From NCBI GenBank assembly GCA_003695105.1, contig RFIZ01000088.1, forward strand, positions 1 through 9,298: a DNA stretch of 9,298 nt, in the 5' to 3' direction. The notes beneath the pieces were generated by a model. The model was not told the origin of the DNA. It did no database searches and saw only the letters and a list, made by a program, of their open reading frames with translations. The translations under genes were made by a program, and so were the position numbers. Within the stretch, counting starts at the first letter, position 1. Each line of letters starts with the position of its first letter. This DNA is from Fidelibacterota bacterium. Its GTDB lineage: Bacteria > Fidelibacterota > Marinisomatia > Marinisomatales > J089. This document shows positions 1-6,455 of this stretch, one piece after another.

Positions 1-408
1 CAGCCGGATCAACTCACGGTGGCCACACCCATCGGGCGACTGGTGCTGGACAGGAAATTCGTGGTCAAGATCGATGAGAACGAACCCCTGGCGGCTCACC
101 TGGAACTGGCGGGGGAACCGGTACGCACCGAATATCCCGATCACGAACTCATCCGGGGCACGGTCATCAATAACGGCGAACGTCCGGCCCATTTTGTGCG
201 GGTGATCGCCAATTACTGGACCGCCACTACCAACCTGCTGGTTCGGGATTCGTCCTTCGTCCAGGGCAAGGAAACCACCTTCGACAACGGGGTGATATCC
301 GACACGTCCATCGACCCCGGAGAACAGGCCGCCTTCATCATCGAAGTGGCCATCCCCGATCCGGACCAGATTTCCTACCGCACGTACGACATCCACTGGG
401 AACCCTGA
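1..408 (+). CDS. FxLYD-like beta-sandwich protein, 5' end outside the window
   Basis: The reading frame is open from the first base, so the gene very probably starts to the left of the window. A GTG at 19 could serve as a start, but no clear ribosome binding site can be judged with only 18 bases before it. Numbering from that GTG, residues 47-67 (GTVINNG followed by hydrophobic strands such as VRVIANYW) and the later DPGEQAAF at 99-106 follow the pattern of FxLYD/DUF3426-type domains: a strand, an 'N-G/N-T' turn, a strand with alternating hydrophobics, and a 'PGE..F' turn before the last strand. Such domains occur in secreted or membrane-anchored proteins of unknown role. Any signal peptide or anchor would be upstream and is not visible. 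The gene ends 16 bp before the kinase gene, so the two probably share a transcript. The family call is by pattern only; the function is unknown. Confidence 0.6.
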   Translation, partial: QPDQLTVATPIGRLVLDRKFVVKIDENEPLAAHLELAGEPVRTEYPDHELIRGTVINNGERPAHFVRVIANYWTATTNLLVRDSSFVQGKETTFDNGVISDTSIDPGEQAAFIIEVAIPDPDQISYRTYDIHWEP

Positions 409-424
409 TCCGGGAGGGGGAGCG

Positions 425-1198
425 ATGATCACTTTCGCCAGCGGTGAGACCACCGCCGGATCGTTGCCGGCCGGATGGAAGGCCGAAGATTTTCTGTCCC
501 GGGACACCCTGGAAGCCCGGGCCCGTTACGTCTATGACCGCACGCCCAATCTGGTGGCTCTGCTTGTCGACGGACCGGAGGCCTGGGTGGTCAAATATTT
601 CGGCTGGCGTCATCCCCTCCATTTTTCGTTCAGTCCCACCTTTCCCAGTCGGGCCGAAACCAGTTGGAAGATCGCCCGCGCATTGCTGGCGGCCGGGGTT
701 CCGACCCCGGAACCGATCTGGACGTACACCCGCCGTCACCGGGGTTTCATCTTTGAAAATGTGTTGTTGACCCGGGCTATCCACCCTCACCGCTCTCTGC
801 GTCAAATACTTCGGGAAGGCAACCGTGAGCATATCCCGGTTCTGCTGGACCGGTTGGGTACCGCTCTGGCCCGCATGCATCGGGCCGGTATTCAGCACCG
901 GGATCTCACAACGGGAAATTTCCTGGTGGCGGAGGACGGTTCCATCTATATCGTCGATCTGAACCGGGCCCGCAGGCGTCGCCGGCTGACGGTCCAGGAG
1001 CGTCTGGAAGATTTGAAAAAGATTCATTTCCCGGATCAGCTCTCCGCCACCATCACCGCTCACTTCTGGACAGCCTACCGGGACACCAGCCGTCTGTCCG
1101 TCGACTGGGAGGACCAGTACCGGTTGATGCGGGCGCGCTACCGCACCCGGCGCCGGCGCCGGAAACAGGTTCAAGCGCGGTTAAGAAAGCTGCGCTAA
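425..1198 (+). CDS. Kdo/WaaP (InaA)-type lipopolysaccharide kinase family protein
   Basis: A 257-residue protein with a minimal eukaryotic-like kinase core. The likely ATP-binding lysine is K57 (VVKYFG). The catalytic loop is H158-R-D160-LTTG-N165, and the metal-binding motif is D178-L-N180-R in place of DFG. The combination HxDL..GN and (I/V)DLNR is typical of the Kdo/WaaP/InaA family, whose characterised members phosphorylate LPS core sugars (Kdo or heptose) on the inner face of the inner membrane. The substrate here is inferred from family only. No signal peptide or membrane segment is seen. The C-terminus (residues about 236-257) is very rich in Arg/Lys, including five consecutive Arg, and could bind anionic membrane or nucleic acid. 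The start at 425 is supported by a GGGAGGGGG stretch 5-13 bases upstream. The last 18 bp overlap the 3' end of the convergent methyltransferase gene. Other phosphotransferases of this fold cannot be excluded. Confidence 0.75.
   Translation: MITFASGETTAGSLPAGWKAEDFLSRDTLEARARYVYDRTPNLVALLVDGPEAWVVKYFGWRHPLHFSFSPTFPSRAETSWKIARALLAAGVPTPEPIWTYTRRHRGFIFENVLLTRAIHPHRSLRQILREGNREHIPVLLDRLGTALARMHRAGIQHRDLTTGNFLVAEDGSIYIVDLNRARRRRRLTVQERLEDLKKIHFPDQLSATITAHFWTAYRDTSRLSVDWEDQYRLMRARYRTRRRRRKQVQARLRKLR
1147..1162. repeat. 16-bp perfect GC palindrome in the kinase 3' end
   Basis: CCGGCGCCGGCGCCGG equals its own reverse complement. It lies inside the kinase gene, where alternating CGG/CGC codons encode part of its Arg run (R242-R246). 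It is also 18 bp beyond the stop codon of the convergent methyltransferase gene. It has no T-run on either side, so it does not look like a normal intrinsic terminator. It may simply result from the arginine codons. Confidence 0.5.
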
Positions 1199-1795
1199 CA
1201 CTATCCGGTGCCCGTGGAGTCCCGGCAAAACGGACCGGAGAGCCACCAGGCGGAGTCCCGCCTCTGCCAGTTCGGTTTCGAATTCCGACCGGCGTAAAAA
1301 GGTAATCCGTGAAGGCTGGGGAAAGAGTGTACGGTGGACGGTGTGAAACACCGATTGAAGATACACCGAAACCAGCACCCACCGCCGGCTCACCCGGCCC
1401 AGTTCCCGATAGATACGGACCCGCTCCTCCCGGACGTGCATGTGTTGCATCAGACGAAAACAGAATACCAGATCCATGGTATTGTTCCCAAACGGCACGA
1501 ACTGGGCGTCGCAGGTTACCGAAAGACGGGCCGTGCCCAGCCGCTCATGGGCATAGACGGCGGGAAAGAAGCCCCAGTCGCCGGCATACACCGTCCCGAA
1601 TTCCCTGAGCAACGGCTGAAATCGGCCGTATCCCACCGGAAGGTCCAGCACATCCCCGGTGATGCCGTATGACTGTAACAGGGACCGCACCAGGGCTTTT
1701 TCCCGTCTGTCCACCAGACGTTGATCCAGTTTGCTGTACCGCTTCCGGGCGTAGCGTTCTACCTGGTCCAGCGACTTCCAGCGCCCGTAGGCCAT
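1181..1795 (-). CDS. Class I SAM-dependent methyltransferase
   Basis: A 204-residue cytoplasmic protein with the Rossmann-type methyltransferase layout. Motif I is DVLDLPVGYGRF at 49-59, close to the 'LDLPCGTGRF' form of motif I. An acidic residue ends the second strand (YAGDW, D73). The post-II segment DAQFVPFGNNTMDLVFC (96-112) matches the usual 'A..LPF.d..fD.V' pattern. LMQHM (115-119) follows where many relatives have a conserved His. The substrate cannot be told: relatives methylate sugars, quinones, lipids or small molecules. The start ATG shares one base with the argF stop (TGATG), so translation is probably coupled to argF. This is the last gene of the minus-strand unit and its end overlaps the kinase gene. 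The Asp/Glu and glycine positions needed for SAM binding look mostly intact (Pro replaces one Gly), so it is probably active. Confidence 0.82.
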   Translation of the reverse strand: MAYGRWKSLDQVERYARKRYSKLDQRLVDRREKALVRSLLQSYGITGDVLDLPVGYGRFQPLLREFGTVYAGDWGFFPAVYAHERLGTARLSVTCDAQFVPFGNNTMDLVFCFRLMQHMHVREERVRIYRELGRVSRRWVLVSVYLQSVFHTVHRTLFPQPSRITFLRRSEFETELAEAGLRLVALRSVLPGLHGHRIVLAQLS

Positions 1796-2712
1796 CAGCC
1801 CAGTCCCGCCAGTTTCAGCAGGATGGCATTCTGGACGTGCATCCGGTTTTCGGCTTCGTCAAAGACGATGGAATAGGGCGCTTCCATCACACCGTCGGTG
1901 ACTTCCCGGCCCCGTTCCGCCGGCAGGCAGTGCATGAACAGGGTCTTTTTTCCGGTGCTTTCCATCACCGCCTCCGTAACCTGGAAGGACCGGAAGATTC
2001 GGGCCCGCTCCTCCGCTTCTTCCTTCTGTCCCATGGACGCCCAGACATCGGTATAGATCACGTCGGCTCCCGCCACGGCTTCCTCCAGGGTATGCACGAT
2101 GGAGACGGACGAGTCGGGATTCTGTCGCGCCAGAGCCACCGTCTCCGGATCCGGTTCATATCCTTCCGGGCAGGCGCAAACAAATTCCAGTGGCAGCCGG
2201 GCCGCCAGTCGCAGCCAGGAATGGACGATGTTGTTGCCGTCGCCCACGTAGACCACTTTCAATTCCCGCAGGTGAGTCCGGTGTTCCCGGATGGTGAACA
2301 GGTCAGCCAGGATCTGACAGGGATGGTTGTAGTCCGTGAGACCGTTCACCACCGGGATGGTGGCGTGTTCCGCCAGTTCTTCCATGTGGCGGTGGGCAAA
2401 CAACCGCGCCATGATCAGATCATTATAGCGGCTGAACACCCGGGCGATATCCTTCACCGCCTCCCGTTTGCCGATCCCGATGTCGTTGGGACTGAGGTAG
2501 AGGGCGTGCCCCCCCATCCAGGTGAAGCCGGTTTCGAAGGACACCCGGGTCCGGGCGCTGGGTTTGGCGAAAATCATGGCCAGGGACCGGCCTGCAAAGG
2601 GATGAAAAGTCTCCCGGCGGTGAAACCGTTCCTTGACGTCCTGCGCCAGATCCAGGGTGGCCAGAATCTCCTCCGTCGTAAAATCCGTGATATGGATAAA
2701 ATCCCGTTTCAT
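1795..2712 (-). CDS. argF: Ornithine carbamoyltransferase
   Basis: Converts ornithine and carbamoyl phosphate to citrulline in arginine biosynthesis, as a cytoplasmic trimer in this family. At 305 residues it has the usual length. The carbamoyl-phosphate motif is S52-ARTR-56 with following VSFE. HPCQ is at 130-133, GDGNN at 157-161, and the ornithine-side SMG loop DVWASMG at 222-228. HCLPA is at 261-265 and the closing MHVQNAIL segment at 291-298. The SMG loop favours ornithine over aspartate as substrate and separates it from PyrB. HCLPAERG carries Glu where many OTCases have His, which is probably tolerated. The start is well fixed: AAAGGAG lies just upstream and overlaps the hslU stop codon, leaving a 10-bp gap. 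No ArgR-type operator can be placed, since there is no intergenic space. The neighbours are protease and methyltransferase genes, not other arg genes, so regulation with the arginine pathway is not evident here. Confidence 0.95.
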   Translation of the reverse strand: MKRDFIHITDFTTEEILATLDLAQDVKERFHRRETFHPFAGRSLAMIFAKPSARTRVSFETGFTWMGGHALYLSPNDIGIGKREAVKDIARVFSRYNDLIMARLFAHRHMEELAEHATIPVVNGLTDYNHPCQILADLFTIREHRTHLRELKVVYVGDGNNIVHSWLRLAARLPLEFVCACPEGYEPDPETVALARQNPDSSVSIVHTLEEAVAGADVIYTDVWASMGQKEEAEERARIFRSFQVTEAVMESTGKKTLFMHCLPAERGREVTDGVMEAPYSIVFDEAENRMHVQNAILLKLAGLG

Positions 2713-2717
2713 GTGGT

Positions 2718-2724
2718 CTCCTTT
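2718..2724 (-). promoter_or_regulatory. argF ribosome binding site overlapping the hslU stop
   Basis: On the minus strand AAAGGAG ends 5 bases before the argF ATG. Its first As are part of the hslU TAA stop codon. A ribosome terminating on hslU would sit on this site, so coupling of argF translation to hslU is likely. Confidence 0.7.
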
Positions 2725-4063
2725 ACAAGATGTAGCGACTCAAATCCACGTCTTCGGCAATGTCCGTCAGTTTGTCTTCCACCATCTCCCTGGTGATCAC
2801 CACCGATTGTCCCCGCAGGGCCTTGGTATCGAAGAGATAATCATCCAGCAGGGTGGACATGATGGTGTGCAGACGGCGGGCGCCGATGTTTTCGGTGCGC
2901 TGATTCACGTCGGTGGCGATCCGGGCGATGGTCTGGATGGCCGCCGGTTCGAACTTGAGCGTCACACCCTCACTTTCCAGCAACGCCTGGTACTGTTTGA
3001 TCAGGGCTGATTTGGGATGGGTGAGGATTTTGACGAAATCCTTGCTGGTGAGATGGTCCATCTCCACCCGGATGGGGAACCGGCCCTGGAGTTCCGGAAT
3101 CATGTCGGAGGGGGCGGACACATGGAAGGCTCCGGCGGCGATGAACAGAATATGGTCGGTGGCAATCATGCCGTATTTGGTGGGAACACTGCTCCCTTCC
3201 ACGATGGGCAGCAGGTCCCGCTGGACGCCTTCCCGGGACACGTCGGGGCCGGTGCCGCCGTTGCCGCCCACGATTTTGTCGATTTCATCCAGGAAGACGA
3301 TGCCATTGTTTTCCACCCGGTCTTTGGCCAGCCGCACCACCTCATCCTGATCGATGAGTTTCTCCGCTTCCAGTTCCACCAACACTTCCCGGGCTTCCCG
3401 GACGGTGAATTTGCGGCGTTTTTTCTGGCCCGGCATGAGGTTGGACATCATGTCCTTCAACTGGAGGCCGATGTCTTCCATCCCGCTGATGCCGAAGACC
3501 TGCATCATGGGCAGGGAATCCCGGGGCACGTCCAGTTCCACCATCCGCTCTTCGAATTCGCCCTCATCCAGTTTTTTGAGGAGGCGTTCCCGGTTGCGGC
3601 GGTACCGTTCCTCCTGTTCCGGACTGCGGTGTTTCACCGTGTCTTCCAGGGGGAACAACAGGTCCAACAGGCGGTCCCGGGCCAGCTGTTCTGCCCGGTC
3701 CCGCACCTGGGCTTCCAGATCCTGCCGCACCATGTTCACCGCCACTTCCATCAGGTCCCGGACAATGGATTCCACGTCACGGCCGACATAGCCCACTTCG
3801 GTGAATTTGCTGGCTTCCACCTTGATGAAGGGAGCGTGGGCCAGATGGGCCAGGCGCCGGGCGATTTCCGTCTTGCCCACCCCGGTGGAGCCGATCAGGA
3901 TGATGTTGTTGGGCAGGATTTCATCCCGGATGGAGGGCGGGGCCTGCTGCCGCCGCCAGCGATTCCGCAGGGCGATGGCCACGGCCCGTTTGGCCCGCTG
4001 CTGACCGACGATATATTTGTTCAATTCCCGGACAATCTGTTTGGGTGTCAACGCCTCCATCAT
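2723..4063 (-). CDS. hslU: HslU, AAA+ unfoldase of the HslVU protease
   Basis: ATPase ring that unfolds substrates and feeds them to the HslV peptidase in the cytoplasm. At 446 residues it is full length. Walker A is G58-STGVGK-T65, the pore loop GYVG is at 91-94, and the family-specific I domain spans about 110-240. Walker B is IVFLDE at 255-260, the arginine in LQGRF (R328) fits the conserved Arg-finger region, and sensor 2 is GARRL at 394-398. The C-terminal tail DLSRYIL (440-446) is the segment that inserts between HslV subunits and activates it, so the pair should be functional together. Walker A has Ser59 where most homologues have Pro (GPTGVGKT), which still fits GxxGxGKT. The start overlaps the hslV stop by 4 bp (ATGA). 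A second ATG follows at once, so translation could begin one codon later. A GGAG precedes the start inside hslV. Confidence 0.97.
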   Translation of the reverse strand: MMEALTPKQIVRELNKYIVGQQRAKRAVAIALRNRWRRQQAPPSIRDEILPNNIILIGSTGVGKTEIARRLAHLAHAPFIKVEASKFTEVGYVGRDVESIVRDLMEVAVNMVRQDLEAQVRDRAEQLARDRLLDLLFPLEDTVKHRSPEQEERYRRNRERLLKKLDEGEFEERMVELDVPRDSLPMMQVFGISGMEDIGLQLKDMMSNLMPGQKKRRKFTVREAREVLVELEAEKLIDQDEVVRLAKDRVENNGIVFLDEIDKIVGGNGGTGPDVSREGVQRDLLPIVEGSSVPTKYGMIATDHILFIAAGAFHVSAPSDMIPELQGRFPIRVEMDHLTSKDFVKILTHPKSALIKQYQALLESEGVTLKFEPAAIQTIARIATDVNQRTENIGARRLHTIMSTLLDDYLFDTKALRGQSVVITREMVEDKLTDIAEDVDLSRYIL

Positions 4064-4605
4064 AACTCCAGTACCGTTAAACTGTCATTGGTGTAGATAC
4101 AGAGGTCGGCGGCAATCCGGAGTGATTTTTTCACGATTTCACCGGCGGACAGGGAGGTGGAGGCCAGAAACGCCGTGGCGGCCGCCTGGGCATAGCCGCC
4201 GCCGGAACCGATGGCGATGATGGGGCCGTCCGGTTCGATCACATTCCCGTCCCCCGAAACGATGAAACTGTGTTTCCGGTCCATGAGAGCCAGCAGGGCG
4301 TCCAGGTTGCGCAGGACTTTGTCCAGGCGCCATTCCTTGGCCAGTTCGACCACGGCCCGGCGCAGGTCTCCCTGATGTTCTTCCAGTTTCTGTTCGAATT
4401 TTTCAAACAGGGTCATGGCGTCGGCCGCCGCGCCGGCAAACCCGCCCAAAACGCTATTCCGGTGAACATCGATCCGCCGGACTTTGACCGCTTTCTGTTT
4501 TAGGGCCATGTCGCCGAAGGTCACCTGACCGTCTCCTCCCAGGGCCACCGACCCCTTGCGCCGGACCCCCAGGATGGTGGTGGAACGAATGCGGGTAGTC
4601 TTCAT
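4060..4605 (-). CDS. hslV: HslV, threonine peptidase subunit of the HslVU protease
   Basis: Proteasome beta-type peptidase that forms a double hexamer capped by HslU. At 181 residues it matches the family. The expected catalytic nucleophile is Thr9 in RSTTILGVRR, which must become N-terminal, so an 8-residue leader (MKTTRIRS) should be removed; E. coli HslV loses only its Met. GGDGQVTFGD (23-32), GGFAGAAADA (54-63), SGDGNVIEPDG (117-127) and the glycine-rich AIGSGGGYA (131-139) are all conserved HslV segments. The start ATG is preceded by AAAGGT, and no other in-frame start lies close before Thr9. It follows hflC after a 9-bp gap and overlaps hslU by 4 bp, in keeping with equal production of the two subunits. 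No xerC or codY is adjacent, unlike in several classical hslVU operons. Confidence 0.97.
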   Translation of the reverse strand: MKTTRIRSTTILGVRRKGSVALGGDGQVTFGDMALKQKAVKVRRIDVHRNSVLGGFAGAAADAMTLFEKFEQKLEEHQGDLRRAVVELAKEWRLDKVLRNLDALLALMDRKHSFIVSGDGNVIEPDGPIIAIGSGGGYAQAAATAFLASTSLSAGEIVKKSLRIAADLCIYTNDSLTVLEL

Positions 4606-4614
4606 GCCGTACCT

Positions 4615-5463
4615 TTATTTCTGCTCTAACAGATCGAAGAGTTGTGAATTCCCCGGCAATACCAGAGTGGTCTTCTCATCGATGATTTTTTTATACGCTT
4701 CCAGGGTCCGGTAAAACTGGTAGAAATCGGGATCGCTGGAATAGGCTTTGGCATAGATTTCCGTGGCCCGGGCTTCTCCCTCACCCCGGATTTCTTCACT
4801 CTGTTTATACGCGTCCGCCAGGATGATGGTCTTTTCCTTGTCGGTGGCCGCCCGGATTTTCTGGGCCTCTTCCGAACCTTCGGATCGGAATTGTTTCGCC
4901 TGACGGGTCCGTTCCGATTCCATCCGGGCGAAGATGGACTGTTCATTTTCCTTGGGCAGGTCCACCCGGCGGATCCGAACATCCACCACCTGAATGCCAT
5001 AGTCCATGGTGGCCCGGTTACTGGCCTTGGTGACCGTATCCATGATCAATTCCCGGTTCTGGGTAATGATTTCCACCATGTCATGGGTTCCCAGTTCCCG
5101 CCGCAGTTCCGAATAGATGATATCATCCAGCCGGGTCACCGCCGTGGGAATCGCCTGCACCGTCTGGAGAAACTTGAGGGGATCCACGATGCGCCAGCGC
5201 ACATAGTTGTCCACGATCAGGGTCTTTTTGTCCCGGCTCAGCACCTCTTCCGGCGGAACGTCGTATTCCAGCAGGCGGTCGTCGAAAAACACCGCCGTCT
5301 GGAAGGGGGCCGGCAGTTTGAAATTCAGACCCGGATCCTGAATGGTCCGGACCGGTTTCCCGAACTGGAGAATCACCACCTGTTCCTTTTCATCCACTTT
5401 GAAGATGGTGGACCAGATGACGACCACCGCCACAATCAACAGTACGATCAACGTTCGTCTCAT
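4615..5463 (-). CDS. hflC: HflC, SPFH-domain subunit of the membrane HflKC complex
   Basis: With HflK it forms a large inner-membrane cage facing the periplasm, known in E. coli to enclose FtsH and modulate its proteolysis. The 282-residue protein has one N-terminal membrane segment (about residues 4-20, LIVLLIVAVVVIW) with two Arg before it. The SPFH core follows (EKEQVVILQFGKPV, then LLEYDVPPEEVLSRDKKTL at 64-82 and VDNYVRWRI at 84-92). Next comes a charged Arg/Glu/Lys-rich helix with ARMESERTRQAKQ and REGEAR-like repeats. The C-terminus SDPDFYQFYRTLEAY is typical of HflC. It is shorter than the E. coli protein (334). The start overlaps the hflK stop by 4 bp (ATGA), and AAAGGAGG lies 6 bases upstream. 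No ftsH is in the window. Confidence 0.95.
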   Translation of the reverse strand: MRRTLIVLLIVAVVVIWSTIFKVDEKEQVVILQFGKPVRTIQDPGLNFKLPAPFQTAVFFDDRLLEYDVPPEEVLSRDKKTLIVDNYVRWRIVDPLKFLQTVQAIPTAVTRLDDIIYSELRRELGTHDMVEIITQNRELIMDTVTKASNRATMDYGIQVVDVRIRRVDLPKENEQSIFARMESERTRQAKQFRSEGSEEAQKIRAATDKEKTIILADAYKQSEEIRGEGEARATEIYAKAYSSDPDFYQFYRTLEAYKKIIDEKTTLVLPGNSQLFDLLEQK

Positions 5464-6437
5464 TGCTGACCTCCTTTCGGGGTCTGTCCCAGCTGGAGCA
5501 GATTGAGCAAATTGCCTGACTTACTGTCCGGCAGGATGTATTTTTCGATGTTGGGTAAAATCTCCTCCATGGCTTCCAGATAGAGCCGCTTTTTGGTGAT
5601 GTCCCGGGCCTGTTTGTACTGGCGGACGATGGCCTTGAACTTGGCCACGTCCCCTTCGGCCCGTTTGATGCGGGCTTCCCGGAACCCTTCGGCCTCCCGG
5701 ATCATGGCCTGGGCTTCTCCCCGGGCCTTGGGGATGACGTCGTTGCGGTACCCTTCCGCCTGATTGATCATGCGGTTCTTGTCTTCCTTGGCCGAGGCCA
5801 CATCCTTGAAGGCGTCCACCACCTCTTTGGGCGGCGATACATCCTGCAACTGGGCCGCCACCACCAGGATACCGGTCTGGTATTTGTCCAGAATGGACTG
5901 GAGCAATTCCTTGGTCTCTTCCTGGATCTCCAGTTTTCCGCTGGTGAGGGCTTCGTCGATCTTGTGCCGGCCGATCACGGTGCGGAGAGCCGCTTCCGCC
6001 GCTTCTCTCACCGTCATTTCCGGTTTGACAAAGTTGAACAGATAGGCCACCGGGTCCTTGATCTTGTACTGGACGATCAATTCCGCATCGACAATATTCT
6101 CATCACCGGTGAGCATCTGACTTTCTTCGTCGATCTTCCGGTATTGATTGTTGCCGATGGAGCGGAACCCGATTTCGATCCGTTTTACTTCCGTGACTTT
6201 GGGGGTATCCACCACTTCGAAGGGATAGGGGACATGGAAACGCAGACCCGATCCCACCACCCGGGACACTTTCCCGAAGGTCCGGACCACCCCCACTTCA
6301 TCCGGCCCGACCGTATACATGCCGGTCAAAAGCCAGAGACCCAGGGCAATCACCACGATCGGCAATACCCCCAGAGTGAACAGTCGCAGGGGAACTTTGA
6401 TTTCCGTGTTCCCGATAATAATGCGTTTGGTTGCCAT
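5460..6437 (-). CDS. hflK: HflK, SPFH-domain subunit of the membrane HflKC complex
   Basis: Partner of HflC in the inner-membrane SPFH cage. It has 325 residues against about 420 in E. coli. The E. coli N-terminal Gly/Asn-rich cytoplasmic part is absent here, as in many non-enteric homologues. A membrane segment lies at about 19-40 (FTLGVLPIVVIALGLWLL). SPFH signatures follow: YTVGPDEVGVVRTFGK at 41-56, GSGLRFHVPYPFE at 62-74, and MLTGDENIVDAEL at 108-120, which is diagnostic of HflK. A long charged helix (NQAEGYRNDVIPKARGEA) and the YLEAMEEILPN segment near the end also fit the family. The start is supported by AAAGGA upstream, 18 bp after the rpoN stop. Following rpoN directly is unusual; in E. 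coli hflK follows hflX and precedes hflC. Confidence 0.95.
   Translation of the reverse strand: MATKRIIIGNTEIKVPLRLFTLGVLPIVVIALGLWLLTGMYTVGPDEVGVVRTFGKVSRVVGSGLRFHVPYPFEVVDTPKVTEVKRIEIGFRSIGNNQYRKIDEESQMLTGDENIVDAELIVQYKIKDPVAYLFNFVKPEMTVREAAEAALRTVIGRHKIDEALTSGKLEIQEETKELLQSILDKYQTGILVVAAQLQDVSPPKEVVDAFKDVASAKEDKNRMINQAEGYRNDVIPKARGEAQAMIREAEGFREARIKRAEGDVAKFKAIVRQYKQARDITKKRLYLEAMEEILPNIEKYILPDSKSGNLLNLLQLGQTPKGGQQ
5470..5477 (-). promoter_or_regulatory. hflC ribosome binding site inside the hflK 3' end
   Basis: AAAGGAGG on the minus strand, 6 bases before the hflC ATG, is a near-perfect anti-16S match placed within the last codons of hflK. It fixes the hflC start and suggests strong initiation in addition to the ATGA overlap. 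Confidence 0.7.
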
Positions 6438-6455
6438 TTGGTTTTCCTTTCCGGG

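Noticed and set aside
1147..1162. The palindrome as an intrinsic terminator
   Set aside because: There is no T-run after it on either strand and it lies within coding sequence; kept only as a repeat.
338..1174. Minus-strand reading frame of about 278 codons opposite the kinase
   Set aside because: Pro/Gly/Arg-rich product without a domain. The plus-strand frame has kinase motifs and a good ribosome binding site.
1795..2712. The carbamoyltransferase as aspartate-, acetylornithine- or succinylornithine-type
   Set aside because: The SMG loop (DVWASMG) and the SARTR, HPCQ and HCLPA motifs fit ornithine carbamoyltransferase. Substrate switching cannot be excluded fully, but nothing points to it.
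1669..2796. Plus-strand reading frame of about 375 codons opposite argF
   Set aside because: Same antisense effect; argF has all catalytic motifs and good start signals.
3017..4096. Long plus-strand reading frame of about 359 codons opposite hslU and the end of hslV
   Set aside because: The product is rich in His, Phe, Gln and Gly with no recognisable domain, as expected from the antisense of a GC-biased gene. hslU on the other strand is certain.
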